Shown here in pieces: positions 24,686-40,210 of a stretch of 64,000 bases of DNA. The stretch is from Chrysomallon squamiferum (taxonomy: Eukaryota; Mollusca; Gastropoda; Neomphalida; Peltospiridae): assembly GCA_012295275.1 (NCBI GenBank), contig CM022670.1, positions 18,187,698 to 18,251,697 on the forward strand, given 5' to 3'. The notes under the pieces were generated by a model. That model did no database searches. It was not told the origin of the DNA and was given only the letters and a program-made list of their open reading frames with translations. Each line of letters starts with the position of its first letter. The first letter of the stretch is position 1. The translations under genes and the position numbers were made by a program.

Positions 24686-25201
24686 AGTAGATTCTGTTCA
24701 TTAATCAAATGATTAAATATTCTCGATAATTGTAAGTTAAAAGTTCTTAGAATCAAAAATTAAACGGCAGTTTACTTTGAAGGCTGTATACGAACACGCC
24801 TTTTCTATGAAAATTATGAAATAGCCGAAAACGAAAATAGGTTTTTCAGAGGGTATTCTTTCGAGCAGGGCGGAGGGATTTACTGATGAAATAAGTTTCT
24901 ATTATTAGTCGATTTCACACTATAAACGTGTAACGTAATACAAAGATAATCATTTTACACCATAACCTATTGCATCGTGTAGTTTTATTACACGTAGTTT
25001 TATTATTCAGCTATCGGACATTCAAAGGAGATGATTCTGCATTTATTATTTTTATAAAACTTCTGTGAGCTGGATAAATTATAATTTTGCTAGGCATTTA
25101 AAGTAGACATCAATAATAATAATTATAATTATAATTATAATAACAATAGAAGTACTGGTAATAATAGTTGTAACAATAGTAGTACTAATTGTTGTTGTTA
25201 T

Positions 25202-25235
<34 letters not shown>

Positions 25236-25624
25236 GACAAACAGATACTGCCACAAAATGATAACGGGGTACAGAAACAAATATATTTGTATTCCGACGA
25301 ATTCAGAAACAAATGCATGCCGAAATCATAAGCAGTATTCACATTCATATATGTTAATGTATTTCTCACACCTGAATGTGTCACATTTGAACTTGCTTAG
25401 CAAATAGAAAATAATTTTTCTTTTCTGTTTGTGAGAAAGATTTTCCTTTTTTTACATTTGGATTGTGTGGGTATCATCATTTTTTCTCTTTTGTTTATTT
25501 CGAGTCCATTCCAGTTTAGGAAATGTTATATAATATACTGTAACTCTCAGCACCTCGTAATGTAATTCATATTCAGTAAACTAATTTAGTCGTATGTTTT
25601 TGATTATTATTATATATATATATA

Positions 25625-25654
<30 letters not shown>

Positions 25655-25663
<9 letters not shown>

Positions 25664-26262
25664 CGTTCTAAAGACTTTCCTTTTAAAGCCCAGCGTGTCT
25701 GTTCGTCAACCGATCTACTTCTACCATGAATCACTGGCCCACGGTTATAAAGAAATGAGCCACTGTTTGGTTCAATACCTTGTTTATCAAACCCGTTTTC
25801 TGTGGAATCGCTACTAATAGAGTATAGTGAAGACTTAGAACTAACGGAATCAATTTTGCCTATACTTCTTGATCTGAAAGGACAGAAATAACGCTGTGGA
25901 TAAACCTTTTGGGGGGAATTATCACAGTATTTAATATTGCAAGAATTTAATGGTTTAATAGCTTTTTATATGATAATTCTGTTTTTAGGAATTGGAGCAA
26001 AGAATTCACGATTTTTCATACTGATTACTGGTGGAAAAAATTCATTCATTCTTCATTTTCTACACAAATTCGTCTTTGGGTATATAAGACAAAGCTATAT
26101 TGAGGTCGAAAGTGCTTCCTCTTCTTAGATTTCGATATGCCTTTTTCTCGTCTTCTTTTAACCGTCTGTTAAGATATGTCATTCGCCAGTGTTGCTCATT
26201 CATTTCAAATGTTCTTTTGCTCCTACTTGGGAATGTTGCGAGCAGAAAGCACGTTTCTTGGT
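25655..26262 (-). pseudogene. P-ORF copy, unit B, degenerate
   Basis: The minus strand aligns along most of P from the C-terminal RSVDEQTRWAL region (about 25680) to MTYLNR (about 26180). TYLNR joins directly to RLKEDEKKAYRNLRRGST, so about 47 codons present in the intact P ORF are missing. The reading frame breaks downstream of RRGST. The same deletion is present in units 1 and 2, so unit B or a close relative gave rise to them. Confidence 0.75.
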
Positions 26263-26612
26263 GTGTATAAAATACGAACATACACACATACACACATACT
26301 CATCCAATATGAAATCTATAATAATCGGATCCAGGCACAATTTCTCTGTCCCTACTGTTATCCTGTTTAAACCATTTATTTAAAAATCTGATATAACCTG
26401 CACCTGTAAATTCCAAACACCTTTCTTTTTTCCTGTCATAAATGTATGAACATCACGACTATAAAACGTCGTTAGTAAATAAAAATGGACAACAAAAAAG
26501 CGAATGAAACAAAACAATACATTTAAATTATTCCTTTATTTCACCTTAGGTAGACTTTAATCTGCACTGATAATCTGTACCGTTGTTCGACGGTAATCTG
26601 TGCTATTCTGCA

Positions 26613-27423
26613 CTATTTACGGCTGCACGGCAATCCTTTCTTGCAACGTTCGCAGAGATGAGCTCGATGTGGTTTTACATCGCAATCGCAGAACTTGGTG
26701 CGACAACTTTCGCAGAAATCACGTTCTAGACTATAGGGCGCACAAGTTGCACCACATTTGTCGCATCCCAACATTCTTCTCACTGTAAAGTTAAAATTTA
26801 GACTGACATATTTGACTACAAATCTCATTTTTAAGTATTATTTTGTATTTTCATTTATATATATATATATATAGATATATATATATATATATATAAAACA
26901 AATCAAGGCGTAAAAGTACTTTCATATTATAACTTAATAATAAATTCATTATGGTACGAGTAGTACTATTAATAGCAGTAATAGTAGTAAAGTTACATAT
27001 ACACATACTTTCAAACTTACATATAACATACATATAAATACAGACATACATGCACCAACATATAGATAAATACTTATATACGTACATACAAGCATACATA
27101 CATGCATATGTACACACTCATATGCACCTACATACACACACATGCACGTCCATACATATACATACATGTATACACATATACATACATACATATACATATA
27201 CACAGTAATTTCATCTCGAAATCGTCTCACTTTATATATCTATATCTATCTATATGTCTATATCTATCTATCTATCTATATATTAAATGTTTAAAGTAAA
27301 ATAATTGCAAAATACATACTACGAGTTCTCTGGCGATTACTGAACAGGCGATAGTTGGATCTGCCCATCAGTGGCTGCAGTTTGTACAACGAAAAATTCC
27401 ACAGACGACATTCTTGATCAGTT
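26613..27423 (-). pseudogene. ZAR1-like gene, unit A, degenerate exon a with open exon b
   Basis: Exon b (about 26613-26786) is open and keeps GCDKCGATCAPYSLER, FCESCRTKFCDC, KPHRAHLCERCKKGLPC and ends SRK. The spacer between the CxC and PHR is shortened. Its 5' edge has a one-base deletion that would place a TGA in the expected phase. Exon a (about 27322-27410) keeps IFRCTNC and a later TIAC but has a frameshift after MSS and an in-frame TGA. As arranged, a full zinc domain cannot be made. A protein starting at the internal ATG of exon b (MLGCDKCG) would keep only the second half. A non-canonical splice form cannot be excluded. Confidence 0.6.
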
Positions 27424-27745
27424 TCTAAATATCCTTCTTCTCAGTAGATACTCTCAATTAATATGTCAAAAGATTAAATATTTTCGAAAAGTCTAAGTTG
27501 AAAAGTTCTTAGTAACAAAAATGAAACTACAGTTTACCTGGAAGGGTGCAAACGAACATTCCTTTTCTATGAAAAGTATAAAATAGCCGAAAATTGAATT
27601 ATTTTTTTTATTATTATTATTTTTTTTTTTATTGATGCAATCATTTTCTATTTTTGGCCTTTTTACGTAATACAAACATGATCATTTTACTTCAAATTAC
27701 TTTTAATATGTAAATATTGTTTTCTAGGCTTCTTATTTCATTTAC

Positions 27746-27790
<45 letters not shown>

Positions 27791-27852
27791 AAATTCATTC
27801 TTTTTATATATATTAACTAAGACTACTCATGTGTTTTTCTAATATTAAGGCT

Positions 27853-28137
27853 CACGTACAGGGCCTATTAGAGGGTAGTCCAGCTGATACTTTCTTCCGG
27901 GGCCCAAGAGCTAAGAAGCGGCCCCACAATAACCCTGCAGCATATATCACCACTCAGTAACAAGCACCTTCTAGTACAGCTCAGCCCGACATACGCTTAC
28001 ATTTACATACACAAACAACATTGCACTTATCACACCATATTGACTTCTTTTTAATAGTATTTTGTGAAAAACCTTAGCCTGCCTCGGGACCCCAAATGGG
28101 TTTTGTACCGCCTTGCAAAATTTCTCATGCATGATCT
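27853..28137. other. Extra GC-richer segment in unit A leader region
   Basis: Units 1 to 3 read from AAGGCTCACATGGGGCCC straight to CATTGCACCAAA. Unit A has about 260 additional bases between the equivalent points, including TTCCGGGGCCCAAGAGC and CCTCGGGACCCCAAATGGG. It is either an insertion in unit A or a deletion in the ancestor of units 1-3. No clear terminal repeats were seen. Confidence 0.5.
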
Positions 28138-28278
28138 ACTGCACCAAACAATTTTGTTACACGTAGCTTTATTATTCACCTGATATTCAAGGGAGATGAA
28201 TCTGCATGTAATGTTTTACACAAATGCAGTGCGATGGACAAAGTATAATTTTGCTAGACTGTTAAACTACAAATTAAT

Positions 28279-28646
<368 letters not shown>

Positions 28647-29042
28647 CAAATAGTACACTCACAACACTGTCACAAAATGAGAAAGGAAATACAACCAAAA
28701 AAAACTGTATTCCAACGAACTCAGAAACAAACACATGCTGAAATCTTACACAGTATTTATGTTCATATACGTTAATGTTTTGTATCTGTCACATCGGAAT
28801 ATGTCATATTTTAATGTGCTTAGCAAAAAGAAAATCATTTTTTTTTTTTTTTTTTTTATTCGTGAGGAGGATTTTATTTTTCTTATTTTCGGATTTTGCT
28901 CTTTTGTTTAACGGGAGTTCATTCCAGTTTAGGAAATGTTATATAATATACTGTAACTCTCAGAACCTCGTAATATAATTCATTTTCAATAAACTAATTT
29001 CGTCGATATTCGTTTTTTACGTGTCAGTGTTTTTTTTTTTTT

Positions 29043-29780
29043 TTACTTTCGTTGTAAAGACTTTCCTTGTAAAGCCCAGCGTGTCTGTTCGTCAACCGAT
29101 CTACTTCTACCATGAATCACTGGCCCACGGTTATAAAGAAATGAGCCACTGTTTGGTTCAATACCTTGTTTATCAAACCCGTTTTCTGTGGAATCGCTAC
29201 TAACAGAGTATAGTGAAGAGCTAGAACTAAGGGAAGCAATTCTGCCTCTACTTCTTGACCTGGAAGGAGAGAAATGACTCGATGGATAACTCTTTTGGCG
29301 GGAAGTATCGCAGTATTTAATATCGCAAGAATTTAATCGTTTGAAAGCTTCTCTTATGGTATGTTTGTTTTTAGGAATTGGAGCAAAGAATTCGTGATTT
29401 TTCATACTGATTATTGGTGGAAAAGTTTCATTCACCTCTTCATTTTCTGACATAGAATCTTCTTTGGCTTTCTTAAGCATAGCCATCTTGAGATCGAATT
29501 CTTCTAAACTCATACTTAGAGTGCTTCCCCTTCTCAGATCTCGATATGCCTTTTTCTCGTCTTCTGTTAACCCTCTTGGGTAAATGATGCTCTTGGTGGA
29601 AAATGGGTTAATGTCTGCAAGTAACTGCTGCGCATCGCCCACTGTTGAGTTTATTTTTAAAGCCTGCATCTTGTGTTCCATTTCCAAAGATTCCATCTTT
29701 CTGTTCAAGTAAGTTTCTTGCTTCTTGTTGCGATATCTGGCAGCTTCCATAGCTCTAGTGTCTATCGGGGTGTGCGACAT
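29043..29780 (-). CDS. P protein, intact copy, unknown function
   Basis: A single 245-codon ORF starts MSHTPIDTRAMEAARYRNKK and ends RWALQGKSLQRK. I do not recognise the family. Residues 10-45 are charged and likely helical (KKQETYLNRKMESLEMEHKM). A second charged block reads LTEDEKKAYRDLRRGS followed by SLEEFDLKMAMLKKAKED. The region around 175-205 is Ser/Arg-rich (SPSRSRSRGR, SLSSSSSLYSV), suggesting a phosphorylated disordered tail. An acceptor (TTTTAG at 29784) sits four bases before the ATG, and a strong donor at 30499 (AAAG|GTGAGT) could end a leader exon. Five decayed copies lie to the left, each beside a ZAR1-like gene. P could be a neighbour that is co-duplicated, or once an N-terminal exon of the same gene; its own stop codon favours the first. 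Confidence 0.7.
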   Translation of the reverse strand: MSHTPIDTRAMEAARYRNKKQETYLNRKMESLEMEHKMQALKINSTVGDAQQLLADINPFSTKSIIYPRGLTEDEKKAYRDLRRGSTLSMSLEEFDLKMAMLKKAKEDSMSENEEVNETFPPIISMKNHEFFAPIPKNKHTIREAFKRLNSCDIKYCDTSRQKSYPSSHFSPSRSRSRGRIASLSSSSSLYSVSSDSTENGFDKQGIEPNSGSFLYNRGPVIHGRSRSVDEQTRWALQGKSLQRK

Positions 29781-29783
29781 TGT

Positions 29784-30600
<817 letters not shown>

Positions 30601-30606
30601 TTCGTC

Positions 30607-30646
<40 letters not shown>

Positions 30647-31114
30647 CAACAACAGTAAAACAAAATCTAAACTGACTCAAGTAATAATTCTGTCGGATGG
30701 ACAAATTATCTTCAAGATACTCCGCGACTGTCTAGGTAGCTATGTAATTTTCAAGTGATACCTCCCCTGTTTGACAGGACTGTAGACTTTATTACAAATG
30801 ATATACAAGCAGAACCTAATAACGACAGATGGTCGTAACAAATCAATTGATAGAGACAATTTTGCGTAACCTCACATGCGGTGATGAATCTTAACTAAAC
30901 CCTCCAGGGACGTACCAGAATGTTCAAACGGCGCTGTCGCTTTAAGGTGAAAACAATTGTAGATTTTCATTAGATACGTGGATAAATCGATTAAGTCAAA
31001 CGATTCTACAGACATTTTTTAAAATGGTATATAGACAGAAAGATAGATTGCTAAATGAGTAAATAAACGTTTGGTAGATATTTAATAATGATGATAACAA
31101 TGAAGACATAACTA

Positions 31115-31170
<56 letters not shown>

Positions 31171-31234
31171 ATAATAGTAATAATAATAATAATAATAACA
31201 ACAATAATAACAAAAAAAAAACAACAACAACAAC

Positions 31235-31268
<34 letters not shown>

Positions 31269-32138
31269 TTACAATTATAAATACAACAGTAGAGTAAAAG
31301 TAAATGATGAATATGATTGCCAAAAAAGCAACAACAATAATGTATAAGAATTATATATGAATATACTGATTATTATTATTGTTGTTGTTGTTGTTGTTGT
31401 TGTTATTATTATTATTGTAACAAAAATTTGTTCAGATGTCCGGTCTGTCAAAATCAGTATATTCACATGTAATTTTTATTGATTAATATCATTCCTTTGA
31501 GAAGATTTTATGAAACATTTTCACCATTTATCCAATAACAAAAACATCGAGATTAAAGCTTAACATGGTCCCTCATTCATAGGATATGAAAATTATAAGA
31601 AGATAAAATTATATATTTGTCACTGCTTCAGACAATGAAATAAATTAATCTTAGTTAATACATGCTAGCTAAAGCTAGATTAATTTGAAGAAACGGAAAT
31701 ATAATTTTTCATAATTGAAGATTGTAAATGCTATAATTCAGTGGAATTAATAATAATTAATTTGATGATATTCATGAAAAAAAAGTTTCTATTATTACAT
31801 GGCAAACCAAAGCTAATGATGACAAGATGACGATGAAGAAATAAATGATGATAATGATTAGACAAGGGGAGGGAAGATGAAGAGGACACAAATGTTAAAA
31901 AAGTGTTGTACTTTGTAATGATTTGTAGATTTGACCATTAAATTTTCCTTTATTTCCTTTTAATTTATTATTTTATTTCTTTTCGATATTTTGTTCTATG
32001 TATTGGATTTAGTTTACCTTTTTTTTAATTTTTTTTTTTTTAATTATATTTTTTGTACTAAGTGTTGAAAGAATACATTTGTTTTAATTTTGTTTAAGTT
32101 AATAAAATTAAAAATCAATTTAAAAAAATAGATCAGAA

Positions 32139-32210
<72 letters not shown>

Positions 32211-32267
32211 ACTTCCAAAAGAAAACCCACGAACACCACCAACCATAAACAATAATAAAATATATAA

Positions 32268-32311
<44 letters not shown>

Positions 32312-33234
32312 AATTAATCATTTCAAAACAGAACGATAAATTAAAATAAAATAAAAATTTTGCTCGTGCAAATACTCAATATAACATTAACTTACTTCTA
32401 AAAAGCGCGTACTTATGTTTTTAAAATGCCTGAATTAAATTGCGTTGAGTGTTCAATCGAATAACGCCATAGGAATGCTGTATAAGGCAAAGAGCGGTTT
32501 CAAGAGGTTTTATTGACTGTCGTAAATAAAATAACAAAAACAGATTATTGCTTACGCTGAAGTAAACTGTCGATAAAATAGCTCGTAAACGAAACTATTA
32601 AACACATTGATCGCTTTCAATAATATAACTTTTCATGTCTTGCTTATTTTCTTTCTTTCTTTCTGTCTTTCATTCTTTCTTTCTTTCATTCTTTATTTAT
32701 TTATTTCACTTCATTCATTTTATTTTATTTTTCTTTATTTTGTTATTTATTTTATGTTATTTATCTGTTTATATTTTTGAATTATTGTCATTATTAGTTT
32801 TACTGTTCTTTGTTGGTTGTTTTTGAAATATTTTGTTGCATATATATATATATATACATCGGTCTCGGATGAATTACATTATTTGACATTCAACTCTGAG
32901 ATCTGAATCGTATCATACTTCTTAGTAAATAAGTTCACTGTTTTCAGACATATATTATATCTACGTTTATTAACATGGTTATATCATTTCATTATTTACT
33001 TTCCGGTCTTTCAAACCTGGAGATGGGTTCTATTTTAGAAACGACATCAAACAGACTTCGGGTGGGCTAACTCTAGTGGGGGTCACACACTGCTCGTGTA
33101 AAACAAACAGACAGAAGTGGGTGCAAATGTCTTGAATTTTTATTATTACTGCATTGATTTTTATTCGTTTAGGTTAACCTGAAAGGAGTGTCAGAAGGAA
33201 CTGTATGTTTGTTTGTGTGTGTGTGTGTGTGTGT

Positions 33235-33328
<94 letters not shown>
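33235..33328. repeat. (GA)n microsatellite
   Basis: A GA array of about 94 bases preceded by a GT array (about 33213-33232). Frames through it translate as LSLS or RERE and are not coding. Confidence 0.9.
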
Positions 33329-33331
<3 letters not shown>

Positions 33332-34102
33332 GGAGGAGGAAAGGACAGAAAGAAACAGACTGAGATAGAAGTATGTCATATAGATGTATTATTTTATTAA
33401 AGGAAACTGACCGATGACACGCCTAAATAAAGTGAATGGTGAAATGTTAACGATGATAACAATGATAACGATGAATAAAAAATAATAAGCGTTGTGACAT
33501 AACATAATGGTTCTGCATTAAAACAGCTTCAAGTACGAAACTGTTTATTTTGAAACATACAGGCTTAATTTCTTCTAGGTAATATAAATGTTATCTTGTT
33601 GCTGGCGGAAAAAAGACTCCAGCGGCTGTCTTCTCTTTCACAGAGGCTCTATATCAGATGCATTTAATAAAATTTCACTTACTTTTTTCTTTCTTTCTTA
33701 CTTTCTTTGTATGGAAATTTTTTTAAACACGTATTTCATCCTCACAACTGATATATTTGCATTAATGTTAATATTGCCATTTAGCTTGCTTTCAGTCTGT
33801 ATTCTGATTTATGTAATGTACACACTGTGATCTCTCTTATCTGTAAATAACATATTTTACTGCAGCTGTTCTATCAGATATATTACAGTATTATAAAAGA
33901 ACACTTGACACAAACTATTATGCTCTCTAATCATTTTAACGTATATACTTTGATAGACCTACGTATTGTTCGTGTACATGTGTGTTTGTATGTCTATGTC
34001 AGTGTGTCGCTGCCTAACTCTCTCTGTTGAAGTGTGTGAAGAATGCAACAGAAATCAAGTTTAGTTACTGGAAGTACGTTATATTTGTTTATTAATAATG
34101 TT

Positions 34103-34183
<81 letters not shown>

Positions 34184-34438
34184 ATACGTTCATGGGTTTA
34201 TCAATTTCTCTACATTTCAAAAAAAAAATAATAATAATCGAAGGCAGGAAAGCTGTTGTTCTTTAACTGTCAAATACAATAGTAGGTTTGTGAAATGCAA
34301 TAACATCAATTTATCAGGCAAAAAATAACGTGAAACGCAAGCATATTACACACCCTAAACATTTTAATCAATAAATAACAAAACAAAATGTGTGCAACAC
34401 TCCAATTCTAACAAAGAAACAGAACGGAAACCATACAA

Positions 34439-34482
<44 letters not shown>

Positions 34483-34711
34483 TTATCTGTATGTATGTAT
34501 ATAGGTAGCTAGGTAGGTACGTACGTAACTGTGTGCTTGTTGGTACATATATATATATATGTATGCAGTTTAGGATTTTTGAATATTGTCTGTCTTATGT
34601 ACGTCTGAACAGACTCTGCACTTAGAAAATGTTCGGGAACGCACTGACGCAGGAGGACAAAGTCCGATCACGACCTCACGTAAGTACGTAACTGTGTGCT
34701 TGTGGGTACAT

Positions 34712-34757
<46 letters not shown>

Positions 34758-34900
34758 TATATTTGTACGTATGTATGCATGAATGCAAAATTAATTAATG
34801 TATCCAATACAATTATACACTTTCGCTTCTTACAATATACTCAGTCTGTATAGGTTTTCTACTCTTATTCGTGGATTTTTTATTATTATTATTATTATAT

Positions 34901-35850
34901 GTATGTATGTATTTATATATGTATGTATTTATGTATGTATGTATGTATGTATGTATGTATGTATCTATACGTATTTATTTATTTCAGGAAGAATTTCCTT
35001 TTACATTGTTGAAATAATATCTCCATTCTACGTTTACATATGATATACGTTTCAAAATATATTTTTTTATCCTTTTTTGTTGTTGTTGTTGTTGTTATTG
35101 TTTTTTACCCGTAAACGTACGGGAAGGATCAAAAATAATAATAAATATTCTTCTTTTATTTTAACTAATTTTGTGATTTCTTTTTTTTTGACAGCTTCGT
35201 GACGCGGTGGTCATCAGTCGCATTGTATCAAGATTATTTTTAGCGATGACGAAAAGAACTGGTCGACGGAATCGTCTTTCATTAGATATGTGATGTTCTT
35301 GTTGTTTCTGCTACTGCTGTTGTCATCATCGTCGTTGTCGTTGTTGTTGTTGTTATCATCCTCATCCTCGTCAACTTCATTTTTATATATACACACACAC
35401 AGACAAACACTGTATGTATGTATATATGTATGTATGCATGTGTATATTTGTATGTATGTATGCATGTGTATATTTGTATGTATGTATGTATGTATAAAAT
35501 GATATATAGACATACATATTATCATTTAAAATTAACTTATTATAACATTTGAAAACACGATATCGTTTGTTTTGGGGTTTTCCTTAAATAATGTTGATAA
35601 ATCTTTAATAAGTGGCTATATTGCTAATGTTATGTATAATATAATATCTTCAATTTATATATATATAGTTTTACAATATCAAGAAATATTTTATGCCAAA
35701 TATGATTTAAATTTTATATATTTTCTCATCTTAGAATCTCTAGGCTAGATGATAATATAGTTTTATATTAGTACTGTAAAAATATATTATGTCATTTAAT
35801 TTTTAAACAAATAAATAAATGCTATGTCCAGTGTCTCAATAAGTATTTCT
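34901..35850. repeat. Duplicated segment, copy 2 (pair of 23717-24592)
   Basis: Like its partner it opens with a (TATG)n microsatellite (34901-34968), then ATTTATTTATTTCAGGAAGA and a body close to the copy inside the ZAR1-like array. Shared landmarks are GCGGTGGTCATCAGTCG, AGATTATTTTTAGCGATGAC and TATATTGCTAA. The central simple repeats differ between copies, as expected for unstable tracts. There is no ORF. Confidence 0.75.
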
Positions 35851-36409
35851 GATCTTATACCTAAAGACAAAAAGAACTGAAGGATTAACCTTTTGGACAA
35901 AACCTTGTATTTTTTACAATAAGGACAACAGTTAAATCAGTACTAAAGGTTTTTTGGTTTTTTCCAGCAATAATGGGAAAGATGTTAGGATCATGTATCT
36001 ACTCATCGTCAGATATGTTAACCTAACTGGTGCTGCTATTAAAAAAAGAAGTAATCTCTAACTTTCTCCTTTACAAGCGCATAACAGCACTTGTGCACTG
36101 TAGACCCCCCCCCATGCGTTCGTCTGCTCTGCACGAAACAGCGCCAGCCTCTTGCAATAAACAACGAGGAACTAAGCGCTTCGAGCTGCGTAACTCTTTT
36201 AATAAAGCTTTCCTAGCAAAATCTTTAATGAAAGAAACAGATATATTTCTTAAAATTATGTCCGCCATCCTGCATTCTGAGATCAGATACAGAAATTTCT
36301 TCGGAAGCATTTTTCCTGTCGTTTTATGCATGCTTGAACATGAAAACATTCTGAAAACTACTACCAATAATCGCAGTATGCCATCACACAAACACACACA
36401 CACACACAC

Positions 36410-36449
<40 letters not shown>

Positions 36450-36963
36450 CCAAGCAATAATAAAATAAAAATTAAATTAAAAAATGTACTCAATATTGCA
36501 GAACCATAAACTCGTGACAGTTGTAAGGAATCGTTAAAGCGTGGCATCACAAACTGAGTTTTTGTTCAATCTATTTTTCATCAGTGACACAAACCGCTGT
36601 GAACATGAACTTCAGTGGGTGTTGATACGTTTACGACAATACGGAGATTAAACCTGTGTCTTTATCTGCATTCGAAATCTGCACACAGATAACCTGAAAC
36701 AGTCATCGATGAATCGCAACACTAACGAAGCATTAAAAGGAAAAATAAAAACAAAATGAACAAAGTGATAATTAAATTTGACATTGTTAAGCTACCTGAA
36801 TAGCACCCAGGGACACAGATTGGATGGATCCGCCTTACAGTCTCCAATTTGTTTGTTTCCCAACACATATTTATCTATCTATTTATTTATTTATTTTTTT
36901 TTTTTTTTTTTTTTTAATTTAATTTTCAATTTCTATTTTCTAATTCTTTAATTTTTTTTATAT

Positions 36964-37029
<66 letters not shown>

Positions 37030-39751
37030 GTATAACAAAAATTATTTAATTTTGAAAGTTATAACCGTTACAGTGATGGTAACGCCTTTTCTTGAACCCT
37101 TCATGCGCCACTATGGTGTTTTAAAAAATTCTCTATTGTTGATAAAATTCAGTCTTGAATACATTATACAATAACTTTGTTTCGTTATGTATCAGGCATG
37201 TCTATCTATTTATAATCTAAAGTTAAAAGAGATTAATAATAAAATTAATTAAGGTTTGTAATATCCTGAATGGTAGTCTTTGCATGCTTTCAAAACATTT
37301 TTCATTCGCTATAGACAATCAGTGATGCGTTGACTGAAACGGGATATTGTTATATGTTTCACAGGAATGGACTGATTGACCTATAATTATATAAGATAAT
37401 TATAAACTAAAACCTGTGTATGACCTGGAAAAAGATATATTAAAGAATTGTTTTATCATTGCCAGTTTAGATAAATTAAAATATGACATGATTCAAAACG
37501 TCTAGGAAAAACATTTTGTTTCTGTTTACAGATAACGCCCTTGTAATAGGATCTATTTTACAAACACAGGTATAACAAAACAGCGATAGTCATATTTATT
37601 TCAAAGATCTTTACTCAAAAATTAATACCGTGGAAGTGAAGAAGATAGGCGTTCATTGGGTGGGCGGCTGTGAAAAAAAGAAACAAAGAAACAAAACAAA
37701 GAAGCTATCTGTGCCTAAAAATAGACAGCAAATTTGGAAAATAGTATTTACATGTGATATTGCTTTCCTATAATAACAGAGATAATTTTTCAGTTTCCCA
37801 AAAAATTATATATGCATGTGTGTGTATCTATAACAAAAGAAAACCGACAGATACATTTGGCTAAACGTACACTTTAAAAAATATAATTAATTATATAAAA
37901 AAATAGCAATTAAGAATAATAATAATAATAATATTAATATAAAAAAATAAATTAAAAAATAAATATATGTATATATTACCTTAAAAATATCATATACCAT
38001 TTTGTAATATGACGTTTAACATTATGGATTAAATAATACTTCGCCAAATCTGAAAGGAGTGTTTGTTCCAGTCGCTTAAACCACATTATGTTCCAGTTAT
38101 TTCCACCACAAATCACAGAGCTCCGACGAGACTGAGTAAACTGGGGTCAAAGCAAAGTGTACGTAATTGGATTCTGGATATAGAAGGAACGAACCATCAA
38201 AGTGAGTGTTTGTACTATAGGTATGTGCACACACAACCACACACGCACGTACGCACTCACACACGCACGCACTCACTCACACACACAGACACACAGTCAT
38301 CTATTTCTACAATTACTATTTTTGTTACTGTTAATGAAATTCTGCTATTACGACTATTGTTAATGAAATTCTGTTATTACTATTGTCACTACTGATAATA
38401 CAATTACTAATACTACTACTACTAATAAAAAAGATATTACTTCAATCGTTTCAATTCTATTAGTATTTTCACTACCTTCATATCATTAACACGATTCCTA
38501 CACTACCACTAGTACTGCTTCTGCTATTAAAAACTGTTATAACTATTTCTTCTTTACATAGTACTAGTACCATCACTATCATTACTATTACTACTACTAC
38601 TATTACTACTGTTAGTACTATAACTACAACTACTGCCACTACTACCATCAGTGCTACTAATATTTCTTTTACAATTATTACTGCAATACACTAATTCTAG
38701 TGATTAATTAGTGAAGTTTTAATTCTGAAACAGAAAACCATTACAAAGATTTCGGTGTTGCGACCAAAAACATTCAATTATTTTTGTACCGACTGTTTGA
38801 TTTGGTCAAATAAATTGCGACTAAGAAATATAGTATTATATTAAATATATATATACAGCATGTTAAACAGCATTGAAAAAAAATATATATATATTTTATT
38901 GCCAGTCATGTTTACATTGCGACATTTTTATAAACATTACTATATTTATAATAAAAATTTCGGTGGATATGCGAAATATAACTTTTTAAATAGAATTATC
39001 TTTAAACAAACCAAAAACAAAACAAAAAAAACCCCCAAAACATACACCTAACAAACATATAAAAATCCCCAGCAATTTCCGTTTTCATTTATCTGTTATG
39101 TTACTATATAACAACCTCTATATTAACAGCACTTTCCACTAAAAATCAAGGCTTGTGTACATATTTATTTTCACTTCAATCCTAGCTCTGTAAACTAATA
39201 TACCCTTGACGGTTTTGAGTTCTTTTCAACACTGGCCAGTTCTTTCATGTTTGCTCACAAAGAACAACATATATATTAAACTTTTATCGGCACTAAGTGT
39301 GCATACAACGAATACCAATACGCAGCTTTACCCTCGGGTCTGAAAGGTTTATGTTTTAATTGCGTGTTTGTACATACAGAAATGGCCATAAAGCGACCGC
39401 GAGCACCGAATTAAAGGGCCGCAATTATGTCTAGCATACGCCGATGAATATAGCCGAAAAATTAGTCCCAAGATAGAATCGGTTACGGTTTTTTCTGTGT
39501 ATTTATTGAAGGGTAAGTTGATAAGGGTAAAATATGCATGAAATTATTATTCGCTATTTTATTTATTATAATTTATAAAAAAAAAAATATAAAAAAAAAA
39601 AAGAGAGAAAAAAACCGGTTTTCGGTTTAGAAGCTGCTTTGAGGTTATCATTTGTAAATTGTTAGTACATATGTACCTGAGACTGTGTCTGCTGGTAAGT
39701 ATACTCTATACGTTGACAGCATGATTATTATTTTTTTTTTATTATTATTAA

Positions 39752-39808
<57 letters not shown>

Positions 39809-40166
39809 TTATATATTATTTATTTGTTTATTTATTTTAAGTTATGCTATTCCTGCATATTTTTTTTTTTTTCTGATATTTTTCTCAAATTCTTTCTAGC
39901 TATGTCTATAATGTAACTGCTTGCTTGATTGTGTAAGTGTATATATTTTTATCTGTTTGTCTGATTTTCTGTTTTTGTTTGTCTGTCTTTCTATTTGTCA
40001 GTCTAATTTACATAATACTTTGAATGATAAATAAGCCTTTCTGTTTTAATGTAAACTGGCATTTAAAATACAATGAAATTGTAACATTGTTTTTACCTAA
40101 ATAAATAATTAGCAGCAGCAGTAATAATAGTAGTAGTAGCATTACTTCTGGTTGTAGACGTAGTAA

Positions 40167-40210
<44 letters not shown>

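Noticed and set aside
31051-31466. ORFs rich in Leu, Tyr or Thr
   Set aside because: Trinucleotide repeats (AGT, AAT, GTT) account for the open frames.
36030-36550. Two overlapping 159-codon ORFs on opposite strands
   Set aside because: One end is a (CA)n repeat and the rest shows no recognisable domain, splice context or codon bias; most likely chance.
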